Below are positions 17,850-28,026 of a stretch of 64,000 nt of DNA, in pieces. A program made the translations under genes and the position numbers. The stretch spans positions 62,001 through 126,000 of the forward strand of contig NZ_ATDL01000001.1 of NCBI RefSeq assembly GCF_000416985.1. The letters run 5' to 3'. The notes beneath the pieces were generated by a model. That model did not search any database and was not told the origin of the DNA. It was given only the letters and a program-made list of their open reading frames with translations. The stretch comes from Sphingobacterium paucimobilis HER1398. GTDB lineage: Bacteria; Bacteroidota; Bacteroidia; Sphingobacteriales; Sphingobacteriaceae. Each line of letters starts with the position of its first letter. Positions within the stretch are counted from its first letter, which is position 1.

Positions 17850-18899
17850 TTACTCTAATCTTTCTTCCAGTATCTTCTTCTGCAGAGATAATCGCTTATT
17901 GGCCTTATATATTCTTACAGCAATCAGAAAATAGGCCAGTAGCAAAGGGCCGTATACCAAGCCCATAATACCAAATAAAGGAATACCAATAATAACACCT
18001 ACAATCGTAATAATAGGATGGATATCCCCAACCCTCTTCGCAATAATCAGACGCAGCACATTATCAATATTGATAACCAACCCAAATCCCCACACCAGCA
18101 TGCCGACCCCTTGCCAGGCGGCTCCCTGAGACCATAAAACCGCAGCCGCCGGAACAAAGATCAATGGTGGTCCTAACAGTGGAATAAACGACAGGATGGC
18201 ACAAATTACACCCCAAAATAAACCATCTTTAACACCAAAAATATAAAAACCTATAGCTAGACAAATCCCCTGTACAATAGCAATAAAAGTCTGACCTATA
18301 ATGTTAGAATAAGTAATATTCTTTAATTCTTCACCAAAGACAGTGGCACTAGCATCATCAAATGGCAGATAATGTATTAAGCTGCTCTCAAATCCCTTGT
18401 AATTCACAAATAAGAAATAAAGTAAGAAATACATGACCGATATCTCCAAAAAAGCATTAGCCGCCCCACCAATAATAGCCGTCAACATCCCTCCAAAATA
18501 GGCCGCACTCTCTTGAATTTGTTCTTTCAAGAAATCAGGTTTCCCCAATTTATCACCCGCAAATGTATTGATCGCATTAATAATATCATTGATCCAAGCG
18601 GGATTCCGTTGCAATTCAAGCGCTTTATTGACCAACATCGTCCCGATCCCAACAAAAGGAAGAACAATAATAAAAACGGATAGTATTATTACGACCACTG
18701 AAGATAATGGCTTCGGCCATTTCCATCGCTCAATCAAAAATATATTCAAGTTACGGAACAGGGTATACATCACCATCGTACCCAATATCGCACCAAAAAT
18801 ACCCTTCATGGCATATAAAATAATCGCACCCAATACGAGTATGATTATTAAAATGATAATATTCCTCTCCTTCTGCGAAAAAACGTCTTTACCAATCAT
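17850..18899 (-). CDS. AI-2E family (PerM-like) membrane transporter
   Basis: A 349-residue polytopic inner-membrane protein of the AI-2E/PerM family (about eight transmembrane segments), with paired N-terminal helices (IIILIIILVLGAIILYAM, IFGAILGTMVMYTLF). The conserved C-terminal part has LSFIPLLGPPLIFVPAAAVL and the final IMGLVYGPLLLAYFLIAV. Characterised relatives are exporters of autoinducer-2 or Na+/H+ antiporters; the substrate here cannot be read from sequence. It is followed upstream by the enoyl-CoA hydratase gene with a 31-bp gap, so the two may be co-transcribed. Confidence 0.88.
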   Translation of the reverse strand: MIGKDVFSQKERNIIILIIILVLGAIILYAMKGIFGAILGTMVMYTLFRNLNIFLIERWKWPKPLSSVVVIILSVFIIVLPFVGIGTMLVNKALELQRNPAWINDIINAINTFAGDKLGKPDFLKEQIQESAAYFGGMLTAIIGGAANAFLEISVMYFLLYFLFVNYKGFESSLIHYLPFDDASATVFGEELKNITYSNIIGQTFIAIVQGICLAIGFYIFGVKDGLFWGVICAILSFIPLLGPPLIFVPAAAVLWSQGAAWQGVGMLVWGFGLVINIDNVLRLIIAKRVGDIHPIITIVGVIIGIPLFGIMGLVYGPLLLAYFLIAVRIYKANKRLSLQKKILEERLE

Positions 18900-18930
18900 T
18901 ATTCTATTCTTTACCGCAAATAATACCTTC

Positions 18931-19707
18931 CTAAAAATTAGGTTTTCTTTTTTCTAAAAATGCTTGAATACCTTCCTTCGCTTCGTCGGTATCGAACGAA
19001 GCTCCAAAAAGTGCTATCTCCTGCTGAAACCCAATTTGCGGCTCTGCTAAACCTGTATTTACAGCCTTGATCACCTTTGCAATCGCTTTGGGAGAACGTA
19101 GATACGTACGTTCCAGTAATGTAAAACATTTTTTGAGAAGCTCTGATTCTTCCGCCACATAATTGACCAATCCATAATTCAGCGCCTCTTCTGCTCCGAT
19201 CATATCTCCCGTCATAATCATTTCAAGGGCTCTCCCCTTTCCAACAAGCTGTGGTAATCGTTGTGTACCGCCATATCCCGGTATCAACCCAAGAGATACC
19301 TCTGGAAGTCCTAGCTTAGCACGGGGACTGGCAATACGTATATGAGCAGCTAGCGCCAGTTCAAGCCCCCCTCCAAGTGCAAAGCCATTAATAGCAGCCA
19401 CAATCGGTTTCGAATAATCAGCAATCTTATTCATTACCTTTTCTTGCCCTTTCGCAGCCAGCTGTACCGCTTGAGATCCGTCCATTCCAACGAATTCCTG
19501 GATATCCGCACCGGCAATAAAAGCCTTATCGCCAGCTCCCGTAATCACAATTCCCCGTACATTGTCTTCTCCTGCCAAGCCATCCAAGGCATCGCTCAAA
19601 TCCGAAAGCGTCTCGGCATTAAGCGCATTAAGCTTGGAAGCCCTGTTTATCGTAATAATTGCTGTATGTCCTTCCTTCTCTACTACAATTGTATTGTAAG
19701 TTACCAT
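18931..19707 (-). CDS. enoyl-CoA hydratase/isomerase family protein
   Basis: Crotonase-fold enzyme (258 residues) that most likely hydrates short-chain 2-enoyl-CoA in fatty-acid or butyrate-type metabolism. The oxyanion-hole region is AFIAGADIQEF, and the two catalytic glutamates lie in GGGLELALAAHIRIAS and LGLPEVSLGLIPGYGGTQRL. The frame extends to 19722, but the normal family start MVTYNTIVVEKEG is at 19707. Upstream, the DUF5686 gene ends 5 bp away, so an operon is possible although the two functions are unrelated. Exact substrate is not determinable from motifs. Confidence 0.9.
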   Translation of the reverse strand: MVTYNTIVVEKEGHTAIITINRASKLNALNAETLSDLSDALDGLAGEDNVRGIVITGAGDKAFIAGADIQEFVGMDGSQAVQLAAKGQEKVMNKIADYSKPIVAAINGFALGGGLELALAAHIRIASPRAKLGLPEVSLGLIPGYGGTQRLPQLVGKGRALEMIMTGDMIGAEEALNYGLVNYVAEESELLKKCFTLLERTYLRSPKAIAKVIKAVNTGLAEPQIGFQQEIALFGASFDTDEAKEGIQAFLEKRKPNF

Positions 19708-19711
19708 AATT

Positions 19712-22240
19712 CTAAAAATCAAAGTTTAAGGATAATTTAAATCTTTCTTTACTTATGCTAGGGTGTTCGCGGTAATTAAAACGGTAGTAATACTGCACCC
19801 GAAATATACTTAAAATATTGTCCAAGCCCACATACCCTTCCCAGTACGGATTCTTACCCAGCACATGTGTCATTGTATGCCCTTTCTTATGAGTATCAAA
19901 ATAAACCACACCATCACCTGTGTAGGGATTATTATCTTTCGATAATTGCCCGTAAAACATACGCGCTCCAAAGATTTCTCGGAACCGCAGCTTTTTAAGC
20001 AATGGTAATTTATTAAGGATGTACCCATTCAACTCATGATCATAAGAAATCTTTAAAAATTGGTCAGCCACAAATTCCATAGAATTGGTCATATCATACG
20101 AAATAGTGTGCCGATCCCTTGTCTCCTGGATATTGGGCATCTCCAATAAAGGGTAAGGCAATACACCCCAGATCTTGCCAGCAGTCATCGTCACATCCCC
20201 AAAACCAAGCTGATTCATAAAGAAACGCTTAGAGACAGATAAGCGTAACGCATCATAATCATATCCAGCTCCAATAAATCCTTTGATTCCTTTATTATAC
20301 TGCAAACTAAATACAGGATAACTTTCTATAATAGTCCTTCGCTGTAGGTTTCTGTAATAAAACTTTTCGAAAGGAGCCCATCTTAAGGTGACTTCTATAT
20401 CACTGGTATTAATCTGCGCTAAGGACTGTGTACTGTCAACAGTCAAAGGGAACCGTAAGTCACCGATTGCTCGCCGTCGCTGGTGCGTAATGTTCGTAGC
20501 CACACTGACATGGTTTCCAAACTCGTACACGTGTCCCAACTTATAAGCCTCCGTCTCCAACCACTTCGTAGGCTTATTGGAAACAAAACTTCGAAAGAAA
20601 CTATCCCCTTTGAGGTATCCAATTGCTTTTCCTGGCTCAAAAATATCGTACTGAGTGGATGCCTCCAGATAATGAGCAGGAAAGGTAGCTACAGACTTCC
20701 CGTTCAAAGCCATAGCTGTACGCAAATAGTACTTAAAACGTTCGTCCCGAAAACCATAGGCAAGATAGCCCTCCATATACACCTTATCGGATAGAGCCGC
20801 AGTAGTACGTCCTCCCAGCCGTAATCGCTGACCTTCCATCTCATTCATGTGATACAAATATTCCAATGGGCCAAATTCAATTTTGCCTACAGGAAAGTAC
20901 CCCTGAGCCAAAAGATAGCCCACAGCCAGTAATGATTTAAACGATTTTAAATCGTTAAGGCTATCAATGTTCGTATAGGTTCGCTGTTCATGTGCATTCA
21001 GTGCAACAGGTCGTCTATCCCGAATGTCTTCGCCTGTAGACAAACGGACCTCGATTGGCGAACCGTTAAACACAGTATCAGGAATCACCCGTTGCGTATC
21101 ATAGCGATATTGCACACTACTTCGTTCGCCAAAAAGCGCATCCACCTTTCCTCGACCAAACACAACAAAAACACGCGAAGTATCCTGCAACATTATCCCT
21201 TCGGCATTCTTAAAATAAGAAAGCGAAATATTAAAATCATTCACCCAAGATATATTCGCCTTTTTGTCAACCTTCAGTTCTACATTTTTCACTGCATAAC
21301 GTCCATCCATAGAAATGACAAGTTGACCATGAAACAGCAAATCGCTACTGTTTCGAGGTTCGAAACGCAACCGGACAAAAACATCCCTTTCCGTTTTTAA
21401 CGTGTCTACAACAAAGTATTTATAATACATCTTCGCATTATCCGCAATAGGGCTCAAGAACAGCTTGTTGAGGAAAAAGATACTCTCATCATATATATCG
21501 ACAGGCTGAAAAAGATAATTGAGATAAGAACTTATATTTGGATTATTCACATAACGGGAATCAAACTCTGTCTTGTGCTGATTGCGAATGATTCGTTTGG
21601 TACGACTCGGCTGTTGCCTCACATAATTGTCCGATATATCCTCCTGCAGGTAGAGTGTCAACAGTTCATGTCCCTTTAACGAGGCTGTATCTACATCTTT
21701 AAAGAAGAAACTCATATCCCCGAGCTTGGTTTTAAATCCTGGCTTAGGATCCACCATCCCAAATTTGATTTTGTCGTATTGTTGAAAGTAAAGACTGTCT
21801 TTCTGAGCGAGCCTATTTTTACGTTTATGCGTTATTACTAAATCGATAAGCTCTGTCGCTGGATTACGATTTTTATATCGTCCTTTCTTAACGATATCTA
21901 CAGTCTCAATCAACTGGTCCTCCTTTTCAAGATACACCATCAGCGCGCTGTCCCCTTCGAGCAGAGCAATACGTCTATTTTGATAGCCCAGCGCAGAGAC
22001 TGTAATCTCTGTAACAGAGGAGTCTACCCGAATATGAAAACTACCACGATGATTTGTTGAAGTACCCTCAGGATGCGCTACACATTTGATACTCGCTCCA
22101 ACAATAGGTCGTTTACTCACCGCATCCCGAACTTCCCCCTGTAAAGAGGTCTGTGCTACCATCGAGTCGATCGACAATAGCATAACGATACAAAGTGCAA
22201 CATGTCTGCTCAATAGCACAATTAATCTTCTCATAATCAA
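19712..22240 (-). CDS. DUF5686 outer-membrane protein with carboxypeptidase-regulatory-like domain
   Basis: An 842-residue envelope protein: signal peptide (about residues 1-29, ending MVAQ), then a CarboxypepD_reg-like beta-sandwich (TSLQGEVRDAVSKRPIVGASIKC...HPEGTSTNHRGSFHIRV, about residues 31-115). A long region typical of DUF5686 follows and ends in a beta-barrel-like C-terminus with terminal Phe (LSLNFDF). This arrangement is common in Bacteroidota and resembles TonB-dependent receptors without a plug. The function is not established; a surface or assembly role is inferred. Two Met codons 6 bp apart make the start uncertain. Confidence 0.82.
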   Translation of the reverse strand: MIMRRLIVLLSRHVALCIVMLLSIDSMVAQTSLQGEVRDAVSKRPIVGASIKCVAHPEGTSTNHRGSFHIRVDSSVTEITVSALGYQNRRIALLEGDSALMVYLEKEDQLIETVDIVKKGRYKNRNPATELIDLVITHKRKNRLAQKDSLYFQQYDKIKFGMVDPKPGFKTKLGDMSFFFKDVDTASLKGHELLTLYLQEDISDNYVRQQPSRTKRIIRNQHKTEFDSRYVNNPNISSYLNYLFQPVDIYDESIFFLNKLFLSPIADNAKMYYKYFVVDTLKTERDVFVRLRFEPRNSSDLLFHGQLVISMDGRYAVKNVELKVDKKANISWVNDFNISLSYFKNAEGIMLQDTSRVFVVFGRGKVDALFGERSSVQYRYDTQRVIPDTVFNGSPIEVRLSTGEDIRDRRPVALNAHEQRTYTNIDSLNDLKSFKSLLAVGYLLAQGYFPVGKIEFGPLEYLYHMNEMEGQRLRLGGRTTAALSDKVYMEGYLAYGFRDERFKYYLRTAMALNGKSVATFPAHYLEASTQYDIFEPGKAIGYLKGDSFFRSFVSNKPTKWLETEAYKLGHVYEFGNHVSVATNITHQRRRAIGDLRFPLTVDSTQSLAQINTSDIEVTLRWAPFEKFYYRNLQRRTIIESYPVFSLQYNKGIKGFIGAGYDYDALRLSVSKRFFMNQLGFGDVTMTAGKIWGVLPYPLLEMPNIQETRDRHTISYDMTNSMEFVADQFLKISYDHELNGYILNKLPLLKKLRFREIFGARMFYGQLSKDNNPYTGDGVVYFDTHKKGHTMTHVLGKNPYWEGYVGLDNILSIFRVQYYYRFNYREHPSISKERFKLSLNFDF

Positions 22241-22328
22241 CTATGACCCTTTATAAAGATACAACTTGTGGCCAAAGTTCAAAACACATTACCATAAAAA
22301 ACATAGTTCTTATGGTCACCATAGCCTT

Positions 22329-22361
22329 AAAAAAACAGAAAGCCCTTAAAAAAGGGCTTTC
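22329..22361 (-). terminator. terminator of the nuo operon
   Basis: A perfect 10-bp stem (GAAAGCCCTT with AAGGGCTTTC, loop of four), followed on the minus strand by TG and seven T's. It lies 20 bp past the nuoN stop. Confidence 0.92.
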
Positions 22362-22381
22362 ATCATGAATTTATAAAACAA

Positions 22382-23764
22382 TTATAACAGTCGAATAATA
22401 CAATCGGGATAAATACCGATTATCAGCGTGAGTAGCATCGTCGTTGCTAAAACAACTTTAAAGGTCCATGGTAAAACGACAGTACCTTCTTCTTCTGCTG
22501 ATTTAAAATACATATGCACCACTACACGCAGATAATAATATACGCCAATAGCCGCATTCACCACCGCCAAAAGGAGCAGAATAATGTGATAATCCTGCAT
22601 CGCTGTATTAAACATCATAAATTTACCGATAAAACCTGCAGTCAACGGGATTCCCGCTAAAGACAGCATTGCTATCGTAATCACAAAGGCTAAAAACGGA
22701 TTTGTTTTTCCCAAACCATTAAATGCGATAAATTGATCTGACCCTTTGGCACGCTTTACCAAAATAAGACCTGCAAATGCAGCCACAGAAGATAGCGAAT
22801 AAGCGATAGCGTAAGTAAAAATGCTAGCCGTTGATGTAGCTCCTAAAGCCACAATTGCAAACAACATATAGCCTGCATGCGAAATACTAGAGTAAGCCAG
22901 CATCCGCTTGAAGCTTGCCTGCATCATTGCTGTAATGTTACCGATGAACAATGTAATAATAATCACCACCAGAAGAACAGGAGTCCAAAAGTCGTGTAAT
23001 GGAACAAACACATAACTAAATAAACGCAAGAAACCCGCAAACGAAGCGACCTTTACCACGGTACTCATATAGCTTGTAATCAGTATCGGAGCTCCCTCAT
23101 AAACGTCTGGCGTCCAAAAATGAAATGGAGCAGCACCGACTTTAAAACACAATCCTATTAATAGCAATAAAACACCCCCATAAAAATAAGGGGATATCTG
23201 CTGCGGATTATCAATCAAATATTGACGCACGCCTGTGATATCGAAGGTCCCAGTAGCACCATAGAGCAGCGTAATCCCAAACAACAAAAATCCGGTAGAA
23301 AATGCCCCCATAAGGAAGTATTTAAGCGATGCCTCATTCGAACCAAAGTCCGTCTTTCTAATACCTACCAAAATATACAAAGCCACCGACATCACCTCAA
23401 TACCAATAAACAGCATCGCAAAGTTATGGTAGGAACTGACCATGAGCGCTCCTGTTAATGAGAACAGAATCAAGCAATAATACTCCGCTACATTATTACT
23501 AATAGAACTAAAATAAGCTTTAGATAGCAACAATATCAATCCTGTAGTAACAATACACAATATAGAAAAAGCAAGCGCAAAATTGTCAAATATTACCATC
23601 CCATTATACAAAGGTTGAGCATCTCCATTCCAAAGCGCGAGCTCAAAACCTAAGGCAATCAACAAGCCGATAAGTGTAACGGGCAGCAAAGCAGACTTTG
23701 CTTTGAACAATCCCAAATACAATACTAAAATCCCTAATAACGAAAGCGTAATAATCGCACCCAT
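22382..23764 (-). CDS. nuoN: NADH-quinone oxidoreductase subunit N
   Basis: Antiporter-like membrane subunit of complex I (460 residues, about 14 transmembrane segments), one of three proton-pumping modules. Seen: the Proton_antipo_M core with FKVGAAPFHFWTPDVYEGAP, the helix-interrupting and Lys-bearing stretch MLAYSSISHAGYMLF, and SLAGIPLTAGFIGKFMMF. It is the last gene of the 14-gene cluster, 22 bp after nuoM, and is followed by a strong terminator. Confidence 0.96.
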   Translation of the reverse strand: MGAIITLSLLGILVLYLGLFKAKSALLPVTLIGLLIALGFELALWNGDAQPLYNGMVIFDNFALAFSILCIVTTGLILLLSKAYFSSISNNVAEYYCLILFSLTGALMVSSYHNFAMLFIGIEVMSVALYILVGIRKTDFGSNEASLKYFLMGAFSTGFLLFGITLLYGATGTFDITGVRQYLIDNPQQISPYFYGGVLLLLIGLCFKVGAAPFHFWTPDVYEGAPILITSYMSTVVKVASFAGFLRLFSYVFVPLHDFWTPVLLVVIIITLFIGNITAMMQASFKRMLAYSSISHAGYMLFAIVALGATSTASIFTYAIAYSLSSVAAFAGLILVKRAKGSDQFIAFNGLGKTNPFLAFVITIAMLSLAGIPLTAGFIGKFMMFNTAMQDYHIILLLLAVVNAAIGVYYYLRVVVHMYFKSAEEEGTVVLPWTFKVVLATTMLLTLIIGIYPDCIIRLL

Positions 23765-23786
23765 AATATATTAACTTATACTTGCT

Positions 23787-25232
23787 TTAAAATTTAACCT
23801 GCTGTAACAGTTGCGCCACCGACGCCTCCGATAAATGCAACAACCCATTTGGGAACACTCCTAAGTACAATACAAACGCCGCGACAACCAACAACAAAAC
23901 AACCTCATGACCTTTGATATCTAAAACAGCATCCTGTGCAGGAGAACCTGCACCCAACATCGTTCGCTGAAATAACCGCAACATATATACCGCTCCAAAA
24001 ATCAGTGTCAATCCACCAAAGACAGCATAGAATATGCCTACGCCGTAAATACCTTTAAGCAATAAGAACTCCCCAATAAAACCATTGGTCAACGGCAATC
24101 CCACCGCACCCATAATAATAAGCAAGAAGAAAACAGCTAGCTTAGGCATACGTTGTGCAAGACCTCCGAGCTCACTTAAGCTACGGGTACCTGTCCGCTG
24201 AGCAATAATATCCAACACGAAAAACAAACCGACAACACTGATACCATGGTTTACCATCTGCATCATTGCGCCCTGCATACCTTCTTGGTTCCAAGCAAAA
24301 ATACCAGCACCGATTAAACCAACGTGAGCAATCGATGAATAAGCCACAAGTCGCTTAGCATCCTGTTGCTTAAATGCAATAATGGAAGCGTAAACAATAC
24401 CTATGATACATAAAATCAGTGCAAGTTGTCCATAAGCAACTACCCCTAGTGGAGCAATCGGAATCAACCAACGAATCAAGCCATACGTTCCCATCTTAAG
24501 CATTATACCTGCAAGCAGCATCGTGCCTGCTGTAGGAGCATTTGTATACGTATCCGGTTGCCAGGTATGAAAAGGAAAAATAGGAATCTTAACCGCAAAA
24601 GCGATAAAGAAAGCCCAGAAGATCCAACGTTGCGTACCGTCCTGAAGCGTCAATGAAGCAAAAGACTGCCATTCGAAATCTTTAGTCGCTGTTTGCTGAT
24701 AAAGATATAAAATAGCAATCAGCATCAATAAAGAACCAAAGAACGTATAGATAAAGAACTTCAGATTAACACGAATACGATCCCCTTCTCCCCAAAGTGC
24801 ACAAATAAAATAGATTGGAATCAAGGCAACTTCCCATCCTACGTAGAAAGAAAAAGCATCCAGTGCTACGAAAACCAAAATCAGCCCTGCCTGCATGAAA
24901 GATACCAAGGCATAAAAATTTCCCTTTAGAGTCTTACTAAAGGTAGAAAGAACAATTAAAGGGATCAATCCATTAGTCAACAGGAGCAAAGGAAGGCTAA
25001 TACCATCCAATCCGATATGGAAGCGAATCCCTAAACTCTTTATCCAATCAAATGATTGCTCAAACTGAATAGTGGCATCGGGTACAAATTGACATAGAAA
25101 AGGAATCGTCAGTGCAAACTGCAACACCGACAAGCTCAAAGCGGCCCACTTGGCAGAAGTCGAAGACTTCACAAATGCTAAAACTAAAGCACTTACAAGC
25201 GGGAGTAACAACAGTATAAATAGGTTATTCAT
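23787..25232 (-). CDS. nuoM: NADH-quinone oxidoreductase subunit M
   Basis: Antiporter-like proton-pumping subunit of complex I (481 residues). Motifs are IRFHIGLDGISLPLLLLTN, FYVGWEVALIPIYFI with the essential Glu, FPFHTWQPDTYTNAPTAGTMLLAGIMLKMGTYGLIR, RLVAYSSIAHVGLI and LPLTNGFIGEFLLLKG. It lies between nuoL and nuoN with 22-bp gaps on both sides, so the three were probably translated from one transcript. Confidence 0.97.
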   Translation of the reverse strand: MNNLFILLLLPLVSALVLAFVKSSTSAKWAALSLSVLQFALTIPFLCQFVPDATIQFEQSFDWIKSLGIRFHIGLDGISLPLLLLTNGLIPLIVLSTFSKTLKGNFYALVSFMQAGLILVFVALDAFSFYVGWEVALIPIYFICALWGEGDRIRVNLKFFIYTFFGSLLMLIAILYLYQQTATKDFEWQSFASLTLQDGTQRWIFWAFFIAFAVKIPIFPFHTWQPDTYTNAPTAGTMLLAGIMLKMGTYGLIRWLIPIAPLGVVAYGQLALILCIIGIVYASIIAFKQQDAKRLVAYSSIAHVGLIGAGIFAWNQEGMQGAMMQMVNHGISVVGLFFVLDIIAQRTGTRSLSELGGLAQRMPKLAVFFLLIIMGAVGLPLTNGFIGEFLLLKGIYGVGIFYAVFGGLTLIFGAVYMLRLFQRTMLGAGSPAQDAVLDIKGHEVVLLLVVAAFVLYLGVFPNGLLHLSEASVAQLLQQVKF

Positions 25233-25254
25233 GGATTACTTCGATTACAAATAG

Positions 25255-27174
25255 CTATACATTCAAAAAACCGTACAAAAGGATAGCAATAACCCCAATG
25301 ACCATCATAAAAATATAAAAACCAACATGTCCAGTCTGCAGTTGACGGATTCCTCGGCCGGAAGACATAAAGAAACTTCCAACACCATTTACAAAACCAT
25401 CTATTCCTGCTTTGTCGACAATACGGTACAAAAATTTAGAAAGCGCATTTAACGGACGGACGAATAAGATATCATATAGCTCATCTACATAAAGCTTATT
25501 ATAAGAAAGCTTATATAAGAACCCCTGTTCTTGGCCATCGGCTCCAGGAATTCTCTTTTTCTTGACATAAGTTGAATAAGCTATAATGGCCATAACCAAC
25601 GCCGCTAGGGCTGAGGCCCCCATCAAAATATACTCCGTATTATGATCAATATGAACCGCTTCTACACGACTATTGCTATAAGCAAATATTGGGCTCAGGA
25701 AATTCGCAAGCCAATTGCCCCCTCCGAGTGCTTCAGGTATATTGAGCATCCCGCCACCTCCCGCAAGAATCGCCAACACCACAAGAGGCAGTAACATCGT
25801 CACAGGAGATTCATGCAGATGACCTTTTTGATGTTCAGTCCCCCTAAACTCACCGAAGAATGTAAGGTACAACAACCGAAACATATAAAAAGCAGTGAAT
25901 AGCGCTCCTAAGAAGCCCAGTCCCCACAATAAAGGATTGGAAACAAATGCATGGGCCAAGATTTCATCCTTAGAGAAAAATCCAGATAAAGGAGGAATTC
26001 CCGCAATAGCTATAGTTCCTATCAGCATCGTAAAGTAGGTTATAGGCAGATTCTTTTTAAGACCTCCCATCTGACGCATATCCTGCTCATCACTCATCGC
26101 ATGAATGACCGATCCCGCGCCTAGGAAAAGCAAAGCTTTAAAGAAAGCATGGGTCAATACATGGAAAAAAGCGTCCGTAAATGCACCAACACCCAATCCC
26201 AAAAACATATAACCAAGCTGAGAAACAGTTGAATACGCTAATACTTTCTTAATATCATTCTGCGTAATAGCAATAAAAGCAGCTACTAGTGCTGTACACA
26301 CACCGATCGCAGCAATGATTTGCATCGTAACAGGTGATAGCGTAAACAGAATATTCGACCGCACAATCATATAGATACCTGCAGTGACCATAGTTGCCGC
26401 ATGGATCAGCGCCGAAACTGGAGTCGGTCCCGCCATCGCGTCTGGCAACCAAGTAAACAAAGGAATCTGTGCCGACTTACCAGTCGCAGCAACAAATAAT
26501 AATAAGGTAATCAACAGGAGTGTAGAGTCACCTATCGGAAAACTGGACGCTTGCTGAAAAATAGCATCAAACTCCAGGGATCCAAATGTAGCAATGATTG
26601 CAAAAACAGCAATAAGGAAACCCAAGTCCCCAATCCTGTTCATCACAAAAGCCTTCTTAGCAGCGCTTGCATAACTTGAGTTTTTATACCAGAAACCTAT
26701 GAGTAGATAAGAACACAACCCCACGCCTTCCCATCCAATAAACATTATCAGATAGTTAGAACCTAGCACCAAGAGCAACATAAAGAAAATAAACAGATTC
26801 AAGTAAGCAAAGAATTTACCAAAACCTGCATCGTGACTCATATAACCTATCGAGTATAGATGGATTAAAAAACCTATACCCGTAATAATAAGCAACATTA
26901 ATGCGCTCAACGGATCAACCAAGAAAGAAAAACTAATATCTAGGCTTCCAACGCGAATCCAATCAAATAAATTATATGCAAAAGCGGACTCTTGTCCTGC
27001 ATTCCGAGCAGCCAAGACGTCACCAAATACCATACAGCTCAATATAAAGGACACCAATACCACACCACTGCCAAATATTCCAATAGCACGCTTAGGGAGA
27101 AAGTTCCGCCCCATTCCATTGACTACAAATCCAATTAGGGGTAGTAAAGGTATCAACCAAATTAGTTCGATCAT
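25255..27174 (-). CDS. nuoL: NADH-quinone oxidoreductase subunit L
   Basis: The largest membrane subunit of complex I (639 residues): an antiporter-like core followed by the long lateral helix that braces the membrane arm. Motifs are SFSFLVDPLSALMLLIITGIG, MFIGWEGVGLCSYLLIGFWY, PLFTWLPDAMAGPTPVSALIHAATMVTAGIYMIVR, KKVLAYSTVSQLGYMFLGLG and IPPLSGFFSKDEILAHAF. The charged region near residue 550 (VKKKRIPGADGQEQGF) precedes the final amphipathic segments. The gaps are 21 bp to nuoK and 22 bp to nuoM. Confidence 0.97.
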   Translation of the reverse strand: MIELIWLIPLLPLIGFVVNGMGRNFLPKRAIGIFGSGVVLVSFILSCMVFGDVLAARNAGQESAFAYNLFDWIRVGSLDISFSFLVDPLSALMLLIITGIGFLIHLYSIGYMSHDAGFGKFFAYLNLFIFFMLLLVLGSNYLIMFIGWEGVGLCSYLLIGFWYKNSSYASAAKKAFVMNRIGDLGFLIAVFAIIATFGSLEFDAIFQQASSFPIGDSTLLLITLLLFVAATGKSAQIPLFTWLPDAMAGPTPVSALIHAATMVTAGIYMIVRSNILFTLSPVTMQIIAAIGVCTALVAAFIAITQNDIKKVLAYSTVSQLGYMFLGLGVGAFTDAFFHVLTHAFFKALLFLGAGSVIHAMSDEQDMRQMGGLKKNLPITYFTMLIGTIAIAGIPPLSGFFSKDEILAHAFVSNPLLWGLGFLGALFTAFYMFRLLYLTFFGEFRGTEHQKGHLHESPVTMLLPLVVLAILAGGGGMLNIPEALGGGNWLANFLSPIFAYSNSRVEAVHIDHNTEYILMGASALAALVMAIIAYSTYVKKKRIPGADGQEQGFLYKLSYNKLYVDELYDILFVRPLNALSKFLYRIVDKAGIDGFVNGVGSFFMSSGRGIRQLQTGHVGFYIFMMVIGVIAILLYGFLNV

Positions 27175-27195
27175 ATAACTAGTTCTACTTAATTT

Positions 27196-27525
27196 TTACC
27201 AACGTAATTTACTCAACGACTCTATATCTACTGATTTCGTATTCCGGTACACCATGATAACAATAGCTAGCCCTACAGCTACTTCTGCTGCTGCCAAGGC
27301 CATGATGAAGAATACGAACACCTGCCCACTGGCATCTCCACGGTAGGCAGAAAATGCAGCCAGCAATAAATTAACCGAATTGAGCATCAGTTCAATCGAC
27401 ATCATAATGATAATAACATTACGACGAATCAACACACCAATAACACCAATTGCAAAAATGACACTGCAAAAAATCAAATAATGATTCAATGGTATCCCTT
27501 GTATATTTTGAATAAGATTATCCAT
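27196..27525 (-). CDS. nuoK: NADH-quinone oxidoreductase subunit K
   Basis: A small membrane subunit of complex I (109 residues, three transmembrane helices) with the two conserved membrane glutamates, in MMSIELMLNSVNLLL and ALAAAEVAVGLAIVI. These belong to the chain of charged residues that links quinone chemistry to proton transport. Its start codon overlaps the nuoJ stop by one base (25-30 aa N-terminal part IPLNHYLIFCSVIFAIGVIGVLIRRN), so the two are translationally coupled. Confidence 0.97.
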   Translation of the reverse strand: MDNLIQNIQGIPLNHYLIFCSVIFAIGVIGVLIRRNVIIIMMSIELMLNSVNLLLAAFSAYRGDASGQVFVFFIMALAAAEVAVGLAIVIMVYRNTKSVDIESLSKLRW

Positions 27526-28022
27526 TATGCTTCTTTCGTTTCTTTTTTAGCCAACAATATAGCTCCGACCATCGCTGTTAACAACAATATGGAGGATAGC
27601 TCAAACGGCAAGAGGAACTCATCAAATAAAACCTTGCCCAGATTCTTCACAAGCCCCACATCCGTATTTCCTGTTACAAATTCATTACTGCTCTCGAGCA
27701 CCTTAAAGGCTCCCAAAAACGTCGCCAGCATACACATCCCTGCAACAGCCCCCATAACCTTTACTACGTTGGACTTCATAGGTTCTATATCTTTATTGAG
27801 ATTGAGCAGCATCAAGACAAATAAAAACAAAACCATAATCGCCCCCATATAGACAATGAAGTTGACAACAGCTAGAAACTGTGCATTTAACAAAATATAG
27901 TGTACCGTAAAGGTGAAAAAAGTGACAACCAAATATAGTACGCTATGTACAGGATTCTTTGTGAAGATCGTCATCAGCGCAAAGAAAATAGACAAAAAGG
28001 CAACAAAATAGAATATAGTCAT
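27525..28022 (-). CDS. nuoJ: NADH-quinone oxidoreductase subunit J
   Basis: Complex I membrane subunit (165 residues, about five transmembrane helices). Family marks are NPVHSVLYLVVTFFTFTVHYILLNAQFLAVVNFIVYMGAIMVLFLFVLMLL and the C-terminal LSSILLLTAMVGAILLAKKE. It starts 4 bp after nuoI ends and overlaps nuoK by one base. Nothing unusual. Confidence 0.95.
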   Translation of the reverse strand: MTIFYFVAFLSIFFALMTIFTKNPVHSVLYLVVTFFTFTVHYILLNAQFLAVVNFIVYMGAIMVLFLFVLMLLNLNKDIEPMKSNVVKVMGAVAGMCMLATFLGAFKVLESSNEFVTGNTDVGLVKNLGKVLFDEFLLPFELSSILLLTAMVGAILLAKKETKEA

Positions 28023-28026
28023 TTGC